Assembly (NCBI RefSeq): GCF_027625995.1
Contig: NZ_CP115396.1
Coordinates: 310,001-374,000, forward strand
Origin: Hymenobacter yonginensis
Lineage (GTDB): Bacteria; Bacteroidota; Bacteroidia; Cytophagales; Hymenobacteraceae
Length of the DNA: 64,000 nt
Direction: 5' to 3'
This document shows, piece by piece, positions 27,212-35,642 of this stretch (its first letter is position 1; the number at the start of each line of letters is the position of its first letter). The translations under genes were made by a program, and so were the position numbers. The notes under the pieces are model-generated. The model was not told where the DNA came from, ran no database searches, and worked only from the letters and a program-made list of their open reading frames with translations.

Positions 27212-28204
27212 TCATCCACCATTCCGCACCCGAATCAGCTCGGCGGCTACGCTGATGGCTATTTCCTCGGGGGTGCGGCTGTGGATGGGCAGGCCGATGG
27301 GGGCGTGGATGCGGTTGAGCGCTGCTTCGTCGAGGCCGGCGGCGCGCAACTCCTGGAGCAGATGCGCTATTTTGGCGGTGCTGCCCATCAGGCCCAGGTA
27401 GCGCACCGGGTGGTGCAGCAGCTGGCGCACGGCCACGGCATCGGTGCGGTAGCCCACGGTCATAATCACGACGTACTGGTGCGGGCCGGTCGGCACTTCG
27501 TGGGCCAGCTGCTCGTAGGGCACCGTGCGGCGGTGGTGGGCGTAGTGGTTGCGGAGCTGGGTGGGCAGCTCAGGCCGGTCGTCGAGCACCGTCAGGCCGA
27601 AATCCAGCGTGCTCATCACCCGCGACAAAGCCAGCGCCACGTGCCCGCCGCCCACGATGGTGAGCTGGTCGCGGAAGCCGAGGCGCTCCACGTAGTGCCA
27701 GTCGGGGCCGGGGTGGTAGTGCGTGTCGGTGGGGGCTGGCAGCAGGCGCAGCCTGGTGCCGGCCGATGCCTCCCAGGCGGCGCTGCCGGTGTGGCGCAGG
27801 CACTGCCCGCAGGCCTCCGCGGCAGCCAGATCCGACGGGAGCAGTGGCAGCAGCAGAATCTCCTGCTCGCCCGAGCAGATCATGCCCGAGCGGTCGGTGG
27901 GGGAGTGGGCGCGGTGCACCTGCCGCCGGATTTCGGGAGCGTGGGGGCCGCGCTGCAGGCGGGTCCGCATCAGCTCCACTAGCTTGTGCTCCATGATGCC
28001 GCCGCCAATGGAACCCACCGTTTCGGTGGCCGTCAAACTCAACTTGAAGCCCTGCCGGCCGGGGCTGGAGCCCTCACTGCGCACTACGCACAGCAGCGCC
28101 ACCGGCACTCCCGCCCGCAGACTGGCCGTGGCGTGCTCCCACACGGGCAGGTCGCGCGGCGAGTTGGGGTGAGAAATGGGCGACGGATAATCGAGGTAAG
28201 CCAC
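27212..28204 (-). CDS. xdhC: XdhC-type molybdenum hydroxylase maturation factor
   Basis: 330 residues. An N-terminal XdhC/CoxI domain has VVRSEGSSPGRQGFKL and GSIGGGIMEHKLVE. The C-terminal Rossmann-like domain has IVGGGHVALALSRV, VIMTVGYRTDAVAVRQLL and YLGLMGSTAKIAHL, and closes with IGLPIHSRTPEEIAISVAAEL. XdhC family proteins bind molybdenum cofactor, support its sulfuration and insert it into xanthine dehydrogenase. The start is a GTG at 28204; no nearer ATG keeps the domain intact. It is the last gene of the xdhA-xdhB-membrane protein-xdhC run. Confidence 0.9.
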   Translation of the reverse strand: MAYLDYPSPISHPNSPRDLPVWEHATASLRAGVPVALLCVVRSEGSSPGRQGFKLSLTATETVGSIGGGIMEHKLVELMRTRLQRGPHAPEIRRQVHRAHSPTDRSGMICSGEQEILLLPLLPSDLAAAEACGQCLRHTGSAAWEASAGTRLRLLPAPTDTHYHPGPDWHYVERLGFRDQLTIVGGGHVALALSRVMSTLDFGLTVLDDRPELPTQLRNHYAHHRRTVPYEQLAHEVPTGPHQYVVIMTVGYRTDAVAVRQLLHHPVRYLGLMGSTAKIAHLLQELRAAGLDEAALNRIHAPIGLPIHSRTPEEIAISVAAELIRVRNGG

Positions 28205-28262
28205 TGGAAGAGGAATGCTAGAAAGGTAGTGCTGCCGCCGTCGGAACGGAAAGGAACAACCA

Positions 28263-28745
28263 CTACGTCAGCCACACGGCGCTCAGGGCGTAGTACACAG
28301 CCATCAGCCCCGAAAACAGGGCGCTGGCCACAAAGCGCCAGCGGGCTGAAACGTGGTTCTGAATCAGGTAATTAGCCGTAAACGACACCGGAATATTGAG
28401 CAGAAACGACCGGCCTGCCACCGCCAGTAGCCCCCACGACACCTCCTGCCACAGCCCCGAAAACAGCTTGATAAACAGCAGGTGACGAGCAATCCAGAGC
28501 GGGTTGAAGTAGAGCAGCGACAAAGCCGCCCGCGTCAGCCGGCGCCGCAAACCGGGCGCGGGCGGCACCTGCCGGTCGATCCAGCGGAAGTAGGCCGGCA
28601 CTTCCAGCGAGTAGAGCGTGCCGCCCACCAGCGCCATGCCGCCCAGCCGGCCCCAGGAAAACTGGTGCAGCAGCAGCGCCGCGGCCGTGTCGCCGGCCGC
28701 GTAGATTACGAGGCCACGGAGGTGGTTGCGGAGCTGGATTTCCAA
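28263..28745 (-). CDS. Polytopic membrane protein, Mpv17/PMP22-like
   Basis: 160 residues with about four hydrophobic segments. The pattern IYAAGDTAAALLLHQFSWGR, GGTLYSLEVPAYFRWID and, near the end, FLLNIPVSFTANYLIQN ... RW resembles the eukaryotic Mpv17/PMP22 family (GD near the first helix, P-x-x-x-x-W/Y, then a final N-x-x-x-P motif). This is a resemblance by eye, not a proven homology. The only in-frame start I can find is a TTG at 28745, which overlaps the end of xdhB by 40 bases and suggests coupled translation. It sits between xdhB and xdhC. Confidence 0.55.
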   Translation of the reverse strand: MEIQLRNHLRGLVIYAAGDTAAALLLHQFSWGRLGGMALVGGTLYSLEVPAYFRWIDRQVPPAPGLRRRLTRAALSLLYFNPLWIARHLLFIKLFSGLWQEVSWGLLAVAGRSFLLNIPVSFTANYLIQNHVSARWRFVASALFSGLMAVYYALSAVWLT

Positions 28746-31012
28746 GCCGGAACAGATTCGGAGTCAGGATAAAGAGAAAGCAGCACCTTTTCCGGCGTCA
28801 TCGGAGCCGAAAACGGCAGCGCCGTATGCCCCTGGAAGGCCCGCACCGCGTCGCGCAGGGCGAAGTAGGTGCCGATGCCGTACATGAGCGGTGGCTCGCC
28901 CACGGCCTTGGAGCGCAGGATGGCCTTGGGGTGGCCCGGCGTGTCGAGGAAATGCACGTCGAGAACCCGGGGGGCGGCGTAGATGTCGGGTATCTTGTAG
29001 CTGTTCAGGGAGTTGCTGAGCATGCGGCCCTCGGCGTTGTAGGCCACTTCTTCCATGGTCATCCAGCCGATGCCCTGCACCGCGCCGCCCTCAATCTGGC
29101 CCCGGTCGATGACTTCGTTGAAGCTCTGGCCGAAATCGTGAGCAATGCGCAGGGCATCCACGGTGTAGGTGCCGCGCAGGCAGTCCACCGTCACGCTGGT
29201 GAGGGCCGTGCCGTACACGTGGTAGGCGAAGGGGTGGCCCTGGTTCACGGTGGCGTCGAAATGCAGGTCGGGGGTGGCGTAGTGGGCGTTTTCGGTGAGG
29301 GCCACGCGCTTCCAGAATGCCGACGACACCAGCTTCTCCCAGTTGGTATCGGCGGGCACGCCGGCGGCCAGTACCTGCTCGTCGTGGATTTCGAGGCCCT
29401 CGTAGTTGAGCGTGTACTCGGTGCTGGCGTGCTCCAGCAGGCGCTTGCGCAGGGCGGCGCAAGCCATTTCGGTGGCCTTGCCGTTGAGGTCGGCGGTGGC
29501 GCTGGCGGCGCTGGGCGAGGTGTTGGCCACCCGGGTGGTATTGGTGGTTTCGATTTTGATGCGTGAAATCGAAATACCCAGCGTGCGGGCCGCCACCTGC
29601 GCGATTTTCGTGTTCACGCCCTGGCCCATCTCCACCGCGCCCGTGCTGATGCCCACCGAGCCGTCGGAATAGATGTGCACCAGCGCCCGCGTCTGGTTCA
29701 TGGGCGTTTTGGTGAACGAGATGCCGAAGCAGATGGGCATCACCGCGAAGCCCTTCTTCTTCAGTTTATTGGTTTGGTTGAACTGCTCAACTTCGGCCCG
29801 CATGCCGGCCAGGTCGAACTCGCGGGCGGCCGTGTCCCAGGCCTGCTCGGCGTGGCACATTTCGGCCGCCTGCCGGTACGAGAACAGGTCGCCCTCGCGC
29901 AGCAGGTTGCGCCGCTGCAACTCGTAGGTGGGCAGGCCCAGCTCCTCGGCCGCCTTGGCCAGGGCCGACTCCATCACGAACATGCCCTGCGGCCCGCCGA
30001 AGCCCCGGAAAGCCGTATTCGGCGGCAGGTTGGTGCGGCACGAAAAGGCCGTGGCCGTCACGTTAGGCACAAAATAAGCGTTGGTGGCGTGGAAGAGCGT
30101 GCGCTCCATCACGGCCGGCGAGAGGTCGGCGGCAGCGCCCGCGTTCTGGTAGAAGGTGACTTCGTAGGCCACGATTTTGAGGTCCTTATCGAAGCCGATT
30201 TTGAAATCGGACGAGTAGGGGTGGCGCTTGCCGGTCATGCGCATGTCGGCCATGCGGTCGAGCACTAGCTTCACCGGCTTTTTGGTGACGAAGGCGCCCA
30301 GCGCGGCCAGCGCGCCCCAGGGCGTGGCCTGGTCTTCCTTGCCGCCGAAACCGCCGCCGAGGCGCGTCACGTCCACTTCCACCTGATGCATGCCCAGGCC
30401 CAGCACGTGGGCCGTGTGGCGCTGCACGGCCGTGGGCCCCTGCGTGGAGGAAATCATGCGCACGCCGCCCATTTCGGTGGGGAAGGCGTAGGCGCCCTGC
30501 GTTTCGATGTACAGATGCTCCTGCCCGCCGCTCTCGGCCACGCCCTCGAACACGTGCGCGCACGAAGCCCAGGCCGCCGCCGAATCGCCGATTTTGAAGG
30601 TGCGCGGCGGTACAATTAATTCGCCCTGTGCGGCCGCCACCCGCGGGTCGGTGATGATGGGTAGCGGGTCGATTTCGACCTTGATGAGCTTGAGGGCGGC
30701 GTGGGCCTGCGCCTCGGTGCGGGCCAGCACCAGCGCCACCGGCTGCCCCCGGAAATGCACGTGCCCCTCGGCCAGCAGCGGCTCATCGGCCACGATGCCG
30801 CCAATCTGGTTGATGCCGGGAATGTCGGCCGCCGTGAGCACGCGGGCCACGCCGGGCGCCGTCAGCGCGGCGCTGAAATCGAGGCTGCGGAGCACGCCGT
30901 GGGCCAGCGGGCTTTCAAACACGGCTGCGTAGAGCGTGCTCTGCTGCACGGGCACGTCGTCGAGGTACTGCGATTCGCCGCGCACGTGGCGGTTGGGGTC
31001 GAGGTGGTTCAT
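28706..31012 (-). CDS. xdhB: Xanthine dehydrogenase, molybdopterin-binding subunit
   Basis: 768 residues from the ATG at 31012. The opening NRHVRGESQYLDDVPV is typical of XdhB. Molybdenum-site motifs are present: LGGGFGGKE, AFRGFGGPQG (Arg that contacts purine in xanthine dehydrogenases) and VEMGQGVNTK (the catalytic Glu). With XdhA it should oxidise hypoxanthine and xanthine to uric acid in the cytoplasm. A longer frame upstream (to 31069) encodes MLRCALHD and runs into the palindromic repeat, so it is rejected as a start. It follows xdhA with the repeat lying between them. Confidence 0.93.
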   Translation of the reverse strand: MNHLDPNRHVRGESQYLDDVPVQQSTLYAAVFESPLAHGVLRSLDFSAALTAPGVARVLTAADIPGINQIGGIVADEPLLAEGHVHFRGQPVALVLARTEAQAHAALKLIKVEIDPLPIITDPRVAAAQGELIVPPRTFKIGDSAAAWASCAHVFEGVAESGGQEHLYIETQGAYAFPTEMGGVRMISSTQGPTAVQRHTAHVLGLGMHQVEVDVTRLGGGFGGKEDQATPWGALAALGAFVTKKPVKLVLDRMADMRMTGKRHPYSSDFKIGFDKDLKIVAYEVTFYQNAGAAADLSPAVMERTLFHATNAYFVPNVTATAFSCRTNLPPNTAFRGFGGPQGMFVMESALAKAAEELGLPTYELQRRNLLREGDLFSYRQAAEMCHAEQAWDTAAREFDLAGMRAEVEQFNQTNKLKKKGFAVMPICFGISFTKTPMNQTRALVHIYSDGSVGISTGAVEMGQGVNTKIAQVAARTLGISISRIKIETTNTTRVANTSPSAASATADLNGKATEMACAALRKRLLEHASTEYTLNYEGLEIHDEQVLAAGVPADTNWEKLVSSAFWKRVALTENAHYATPDLHFDATVNQGHPFAYHVYGTALTSVTVDCLRGTYTVDALRIAHDFGQSFNEVIDRGQIEGGAVQGIGWMTMEEVAYNAEGRMLSNSLNSYKIPDIYAAPRVLDVHFLDTPGHPKAILRSKAVGEPPLMYGIGTYFALRDAVRAFQGHTALPFSAPMTPEKVLLSLYPDSESVPAWKSSSATTSVAS

Positions 31013-31040
31013 AGCTTGGGCTCTTGGGCGTCGTTCCAGA

Positions 31041-31154
31041 AGAACGTCATGCAGAGCGCAGCGAAGCATCTCGCCAGCGCAACTAATTCAATCGAAAAAC
31101 AATCTTGATTACTGCGGCACGCGAGATGCTTCGCTGCGCTCTGCATGACGTTCT
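31041..31154. repeat. Intergenic palindromic repeat, family A copy 3, between xdhA and xdhB
   Basis: Perfect 33-base arms at 31041-31073 and 31122-31154, starting AGAACGTCATGCAGAGC, around a 48-base loop. One arm end overlaps the stop codon of xdhA. The transcript between the two subunit genes should fold into a strong hairpin. Confidence 0.88.
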
Positions 31155-32718
31155 AAATCAATTCATCCACCGCCAGCTCCGGCGCAAATTCCAGGAAATG
31201 CGCCCACAGCAGCTGGCGCAGCAGCAGGCGCTTGTAGTCGGCGGTGCCGCGCACGTCGGAAATCGGGCTGATTTCTTCCTGCATCACGGCGTTGGCGGCG
31301 GTTAGGGTTTCGGCCGACAGCTCGTGGCCCTGCAGAAACTCGCTGGTGCGGGCCAGCAGCAGCGGCACCGGCCCCACGCCGCCGGCCGAGATGCGGGCCG
31401 CCTGGATGATGCCGTTGTCGACCCGCAGCCAGGCGGCGGAGTTCACGCTGGCAATGTCGAGGTGGGTGCGTTTGGAGACTTTCTCGAAGTGGAAGAAGTC
31501 GCTGGCCAGCGGGGTGGGGAAGCTGATTTCGGTCACCTGCTCGTCGGGGGCTTTCGCCAGCCTTTTGTAGCCCAGGTAGAGGTCGGGCAGGGCCAGATCG
31601 CGGGTGTGGCCGGCCGCGTCGAGCAGCGTGACGGACGCGCCCAGGGCCAGGAACATGATGGTGAGGTCGCCGATGGGCGAGCCGTTAATGAAGTTGCCGG
31701 CTACCGTGCCCATGTTGCGGATGGGCGTGCTGCTCACCAGCTTCAGGTACTGCGGCAGCCGCGGCAGCAGCCCGCGCAGCAGCTCCGATTCGAGCAGCTT
31801 GCTGGCGGTGGTGGCGGCGCCCAGCACCACGCGGCCGGTGGTTTCGTGGCGGATGCCGCGCCGGCCGGGCTGGTCGAAAATCAGCCGCACGCCGGGCTGC
31901 TCGCGCAGCTCTTCGAGGCGCTGCACCAGCAAATCGGTGCCGCCGCCCAGCAGGGCGTGGGTAAATGGTTTGGTGCTGCCTTCGTGGCCGTGGTCGTTCT
32001 GGTTTTGGGCGTGGCCGTTGGGTGAGGTCGAAACCGAGCTGCCGCCGTTGGCGTGGGCGGTAGCCGAAGCTGCTATTGCTGCTGAAGAATCTGCCGACGC
32101 ATTAGAATCTGCCGACGCATTGGCTTCAACGGAGCGTAGCTTGGCGAGTTGGGCCGGGATTTCGGCAAAGTAGCCGGGCACAAACTGCTTCTCGCTGAGC
32201 CAGGCCAGGGCGTTTTCGGTCGGGCGCTGTTCCAGCTCGGCGGTGAGCTTGGCGGCGGCGCGCTCCAGGCTCTTGTAGCCCGTGCAGCGGCAAATGTTGC
32301 CGTCGATGGCCGCGATGGTGCTTTTCTCGGTGGCCAGCGTGCTGCTCAGGCTGTGGCCGGTTAGCGACATCACGAAGCCCACCGTGCAGAAGCCGCACTG
32401 CGAGCCGCCTTCGTCCACAATGGCCTGCTGCACCGGTGTGAGCTGGCTGCCGGCTGCGTTGATGCCTTCCACCGTCACGATGTGCTTGCCGGCGGCGTTG
32501 CCCAGCGGCGTGAGGCAGCTGGTCATGCTCTGGTAGTTTACCGTCTGGCCGTCGGCGCTCAGCTCGCCGACCAGCACGGTGCAGGCGCCGCAGTCGCCCT
32601 CGCGGCAGCCGATTTTGGTGCCCTTCAGCTGCTCATGGTAGCGCACGAAATCGAGCAAGGCGCTGGCCGGGGCCTCATGGGTGCGGATGGGCTGGTCGTT
32701 GAGGAGAAATTCAAGCAT
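31153..32718 (-). CDS. xdhA: Xanthine dehydrogenase small subunit (2Fe-2S and FAD domains)
   Basis: 521 residues from the ATG at 32718. Two 2Fe-2S clusters: GCREGDCGACTVLV with a later SC, and QCGFCTVGF with GNICRCTGYKSL. The C-terminal FAD domain has LLGGGTDLLVQR and GNFINGSPIGDL. It passes electrons from the molybdenum subunit to FAD and NAD+. Unusual: between the two domains (about residues 194-244) lies a low-complexity linker rich in Ala, Ser, Asn and His, partly made by two tandem copies of an 18-base unit at 32087-32122. A longer open frame upstream to 33072 overlaps terC on the other strand and is not coding. Confidence 0.93.
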   Translation of the reverse strand: MLEFLLNDQPIRTHEAPASALLDFVRYHEQLKGTKIGCREGDCGACTVLVGELSADGQTVNYQSMTSCLTPLGNAAGKHIVTVEGINAAGSQLTPVQQAIVDEGGSQCGFCTVGFVMSLTGHSLSSTLATEKSTIAAIDGNICRCTGYKSLERAAAKLTAELEQRPTENALAWLSEKQFVPGYFAEIPAQLAKLRSVEANASADSNASADSSAAIAASATAHANGGSSVSTSPNGHAQNQNDHGHEGSTKPFTHALLGGGTDLLVQRLEELREQPGVRLIFDQPGRRGIRHETTGRVVLGAATTASKLLESELLRGLLPRLPQYLKLVSSTPIRNMGTVAGNFINGSPIGDLTIMFLALGASVTLLDAAGHTRDLALPDLYLGYKRLAKAPDEQVTEISFPTPLASDFFHFEKVSKRTHLDIASVNSAAWLRVDNGIIQAARISAGGVGPVPLLLARTSEFLQGHELSAETLTAANAVMQEEISPISDVRGTADYKRLLLRQLLWAHFLEFAPELAVDELI

Positions 32719-32935
32719 AATTGGGGAATTTTCTGGAGCAGGGCGGACAAGATACACAGGTTTAGTGGTTTCTCCGGCCCTGAGCGCTAAGTGACTGCGC
32801 TGTAGCGTCTGCCGGATTATCTGCCCCATTGGCTCGCCAAAGCCCATATCCGTCGGACGCAGGGCCGCGGCCGGGCTGCCGGATGGCGCGGCCGAAACCC
32901 GGCTTTGGCCGGAGTCGTTATCTTGCCCAACCGGC

Positions 32936-33697
32936 ATGAACGTACACCTGCAGCAAATCCTCGACAATCCCCTGGCCGCGCTGGCCATCGTGGGCAATCT
33001 GGTCATCATCGAAAGCCTGCTTTCCGTTGACAACGCGGCCGTGCTGGCCACCATGGTCGGCGACCTGCCCAAGGAGCAGCGCCAGAAGGCCCTGCGCTAC
33101 GGCATCATCGGGGCCTACGTGTTTCGGGGCGTGTGCATCCTGTTTGCCTCGTTCCTGATTGAGTTCTGGTACCTCAAGCCACTCGGCGGCCTCTACCTGC
33201 TCTACCTGGCCTACGACCATTTCCGGGGCCACGCGGCATCTGAGGATGACGACGGCCCCGACAAGCGTAAGAGCCTGGTGTACCGCTACACGCTGGGGCT
33301 GCTGGGGCCGTTCTGGGCCACGGTGGCCCTGATTGAGCTGATGGACTTGGCCTTTTCCATCGATAACGTGTTTGCCGTGGTGGCCTTCACCGACAACCTG
33401 ATCCTGATTTGTACCGGTGTGTTTATTGGCATTCTGGCCATGCGGCTGGTGGCGCAGGCGTTTGTGCTGCTGATGGCCAAATACCCGTTCCTCGAAACGG
33501 CCGCCTTCGTGGTTATCGGGCTGTTGGGCCTGAAACTGCTGCTGTCGTTGGTGGAGCACTTTCAGCCTGATTCTGCCTTCAGTCACTTCCTGAGCAGCGA
33601 AGCCGCCGACGCCGGCCTGACCGTGCTGACAGTGGCCATCTTTGGGGTGCCGCTGCTGGCGTCGTGGCTGAAAAACAAGCGCCGCGCGCCACAGTAG
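32936..33697 (+). CDS. TerC family integral membrane protein
   Basis: 253 residues, about seven to eight transmembrane helices. The family's paired acidic motifs are seen: ESLLSVDNAAVLA near the N terminus and ELMDLAFSIDNVFAV in the second half, with EFWYLKPLGGLYLLYLA between. TerC/Alx-type proteins are inner-membrane transporters linked to manganese export or tellurium resistance; which applies here is unknown. Divergent from xdhA with a gap of about 217 bases that holds TATCTTG-like -7 candidates on both strands. Confidence 0.9.
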   Translation: MNVHLQQILDNPLAALAIVGNLVIIESLLSVDNAAVLATMVGDLPKEQRQKALRYGIIGAYVFRGVCILFASFLIEFWYLKPLGGLYLLYLAYDHFRGHAASEDDDGPDKRKSLVYRYTLGLLGPFWATVALIELMDLAFSIDNVFAVVAFTDNLILICTGVFIGILAMRLVAQAFVLLMAKYPFLETAAFVVIGLLGLKLLLSLVEHFQPDSAFSHFLSSEAADAGLTVLTVAIFGVPLLASWLKNKRRAPQ

Positions 33698-33725
33698 CCC
33701 ACTGTTTCACAGCAGGAAGCTGTAA

Positions 33726-33837
33726 GAACGATGTAGAGACGCAATATTTTGCGTCTCGTCGTTGAACGGTCTTGCTTGTGCGGTTCAAACAACATCAGCA
33801 ACGACGAGACGCAAAATATTGCGTCTCTACATCGTTC
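33726..33837. repeat. Nested intergenic palindrome (family B)
   Basis: Perfect 38-base arms at 33726-33763 and 33800-33837 around a 36-base loop. Each arm contains its own smaller palindrome, GAGACGCA-atatt-TTGCGTCTC, so a cruciform could form at two scales. It lies between terC and a terminator hairpin. Repeats with the GTAGAGACGCAA motif are, from memory, widespread in Bacteroidota and cyanobacteria. Confidence 0.85.
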
Positions 33838-33843
33838 ACGGCT

Positions 33844-33888
33844 CATGCAAACGGCCCGGTAGCTACAAACTACCGGGCCGTTTGCATG
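33844..33888. terminator. Long palindromic hairpin, probable bidirectional terminator
   Basis: Perfect 19-base stem CATGCAAACGGCCCGGTAG / CTACCGGGCCGTTTGCATG with a 7-base loop. It lies between the convergent terC and the minus-strand lipoprotein gene (stop at 33902). The runs next to the stem are short (TTT/AAA), so a repeat origin is also possible. Confidence 0.6.
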
Positions 33889-33901
33889 GGCCACGTTGCC
33901 G

Positions 33902-34819
33902 CTACCGGCGGCTGTTGGGCACGCGGAACTGCACGCCCACGCTGGGCACGAATGTGAAGCCGCTGAGCTTGCCAGTGGCGTTGTTGAGCAACCGGTAGGT
34001 GCCGTAGTTCTGGTAGTACACGCCCACCGACGGCAAAAAGTACACGTAGCGGTATCCCACTTTGGCGCTGGCAAAGGCCCCGAACGAATTGTAGCTCACG
34101 CGCTGCTCGGGCAGGCTGGGTACCTTGCCGCCCGGCGTATACACTTTCTGGTTTTCGAACCCGTAGCGCAGAAAGGAGCGCGAGTACACCAGCCCGTAGG
34201 AAAACGCCCCGATTTCCTCTTCCGGCCCGAAGGAATGGCTGACGACCAGCGGCACAATCAGGTCTTTGCGCGAGGCGCTGAAGCCCAGGGCGTCGGAGAT
34301 GGTACTCAGGTAGGGGATGCTTGGGAGCTTGGCGCGCTGGGTGGCAAACTGCAGTCCGATGCTGCCGTAGGTGGCACCGGCCGCGCCCTGGGGCCGCTCG
34401 GGCGTGCCGGTGGGGCCCATAAACTGGTACATGGCGTCGAAGACGTGTGAGCCGAACGCGTACTTGTAGCCCACGTCGAACCGGTCGTAGATGCCATAGC
34501 GCAGGTAGAGGTCGGGGGAGGCGCGCAGCGGGTCGAGGGTGTAGGCCAGGGCCGCCAGCTGCAGGTTGTCGATGGTGCGGGAGTAGCCGACGGTGTCTTT
34601 GTTGCCAACGGCTTCGGCGGCCGATTTCAGTGTGGCGCCGGTCTGGCTGATGGTTTCGGAGGCAATGTTGAACGACACGTTGCCGCCGCCCCGGAACTCG
34701 CCGCGCGGCGTCACCTTGCCGGTGCTGACGATGTTGCGCGGGGCCGAGCAGGCGCCGGCCAGCAGCGACGTGGCGGCCGCCAGGGCCAGGGCAGGACGGG
34801 AAAAGACGGAGCGGTTCAT
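33902..34819 (-). CDS. Hypothetical outer-membrane lipoprotein
   Basis: 305 residues from the ATG at 34819, which begins a lipoprotein signal peptide with LLAGACS. The mature part is rich in strands with alternating aromatics (DLYLRYGIYDRFDVGYKYAFG, FSYGLVYSRSFLRYGFEN, GYRYVYFLPSVGVYYQN) and ends VGVQFRVPNSRR. This looks like a small beta-barrel of about 10 to 12 strands or a porin-like fold. No family recognised. An upstream in-frame extension to 34870 lacks a signal-like start. Monocistronic, ending at the hairpin 33844-33888. Confidence 0.75.
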   Translation of the reverse strand: MNRSVFSRPALALAAATSLLAGACSAPRNIVSTGKVTPRGEFRGGGNVSFNIASETISQTGATLKSAAEAVGNKDTVGYSRTIDNLQLAALAYTLDPLRASPDLYLRYGIYDRFDVGYKYAFGSHVFDAMYQFMGPTGTPERPQGAAGATYGSIGLQFATQRAKLPSIPYLSTISDALGFSASRKDLIVPLVVSHSFGPEEEIGAFSYGLVYSRSFLRYGFENQKVYTPGGKVPSLPEQRVSYNSFGAFASAKVGYRYVYFLPSVGVYYQNYGTYRLLNNATGKLSGFTFVPSVGVQFRVPNSRR

Positions 34820-35069
34820 ACGCGGGCGGAGAGAGGCAAAGAGCAGAAAGGGAGAGAAGCGGCGGCGCAACGGCCAAAACCGGGCCGAAAGTTAGGAACA
34901 TGCGGGGTGCTCTGCCTGCCTTCCGCCAAAATAAGCCGGGCGCCGCCCGCCCGCAGCCGGAACGAAAACGCGCAGCCCGTGGTATCTTCCCTGACGAAAG
35001 CACTGCCGGTTAAACCCATTGGCAGGTTGAGCCTCAGTTAATTTGATGCCGCCTTTCGGCCTGCCGCCT

Positions 35070-35597
35070 ATGCCCCGACTCCTACTCATCCTTCTGCTGC
35101 TGTTGCTGCCACCGGTGCTGCGGGCCGGCGGGTCGCCTTCGCCGGTGGCCACGGTCTACGTGTTTCTGGCCGACACCTGCCCCATCAGCCAGAACGCTAC
35201 ACCCACGCTGCGGGCTCTGCACACAACCTATGCGCCGCGCGGCGTGCGGTTTGTGGGCGTGTTTCCGGCCCCGCAGATGCGCCCGGCCGATGTATTGCTG
35301 TTCCAGAAGCAGTACCCGCTGCCGTTTCCGCTGCGCCTCGATGCCGGCCAGCAGTTCACGCGCCGCCTGGGCGCCCGTATCACGCCCGAAGTGGTGGTGC
35401 TGGCCCCCGACGACGCCACCGTGCTCTACCAGGGCCGTATTGATGATGCCTACGCCAGTCTGGGCCAGCGCCGCACCGTGGTGCAGCACCACGAGCTGCG
35501 CGACGCGCTGGCCGCCATTGTAGCCCGCCAGCCGGTGCCGGTACCGCGCACCGAGGCCGTGGGCTGCTTTGTGGCTACGGCCTTGGGCAGCCGCTGA
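35070..35597 (+). CDS. Periplasmic redoxin (peroxiredoxin/thioredoxin-like)
   Basis: 175 residues from the ATG at 35070; ATG 35046 is also possible and would add eight residues before the signal peptide. The mature part has a thioredoxin fold with one redox Cys in a CPIS motif (ADTCPISQN), the strand RFVGVF, and cis-Pro in ITPEVVVLAPD, then QGRIDD. A second Cys lies near the C terminus in AVGCFVA. It is followed after 45 bases by a cytochrome c/copper-oxygenase gene; similar redoxin and copper-oxygenase units are, from memory, fused into one protein in some other phyla, which suggests they work together. Reaction not known. Confidence 0.82.
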   Translation: MPRLLLILLLLLLPPVLRAGGSPSPVATVYVFLADTCPISQNATPTLRALHTTYAPRGVRFVGVFPAPQMRPADVLLFQKQYPLPFPLRLDAGQQFTRRLGARITPEVVVLAPDDATVLYQGRIDDAYASLGQRRTVVQHHELRDALAAIVARQPVPVPRTEAVGCFVATALGSR

Positions 35598-35642
35598 ACC
35601 TGATTTTGAAACTTGTGCCTATCTGAAATCCTACCCGTCCCG

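Noticed and set aside
32719-33072. Extension of the xdhA frame upstream to 33072
   Set aside because: It runs antisense to the start of terC and lacks any similarity to XdhA N termini, which begin at the ATG at 32718.
33844-33888. Hairpin as part of the family B repeat
   Set aside because: It has its own perfect arms of unrelated sequence and sits right at the end of the minus-strand gene, so it is treated as a terminator.
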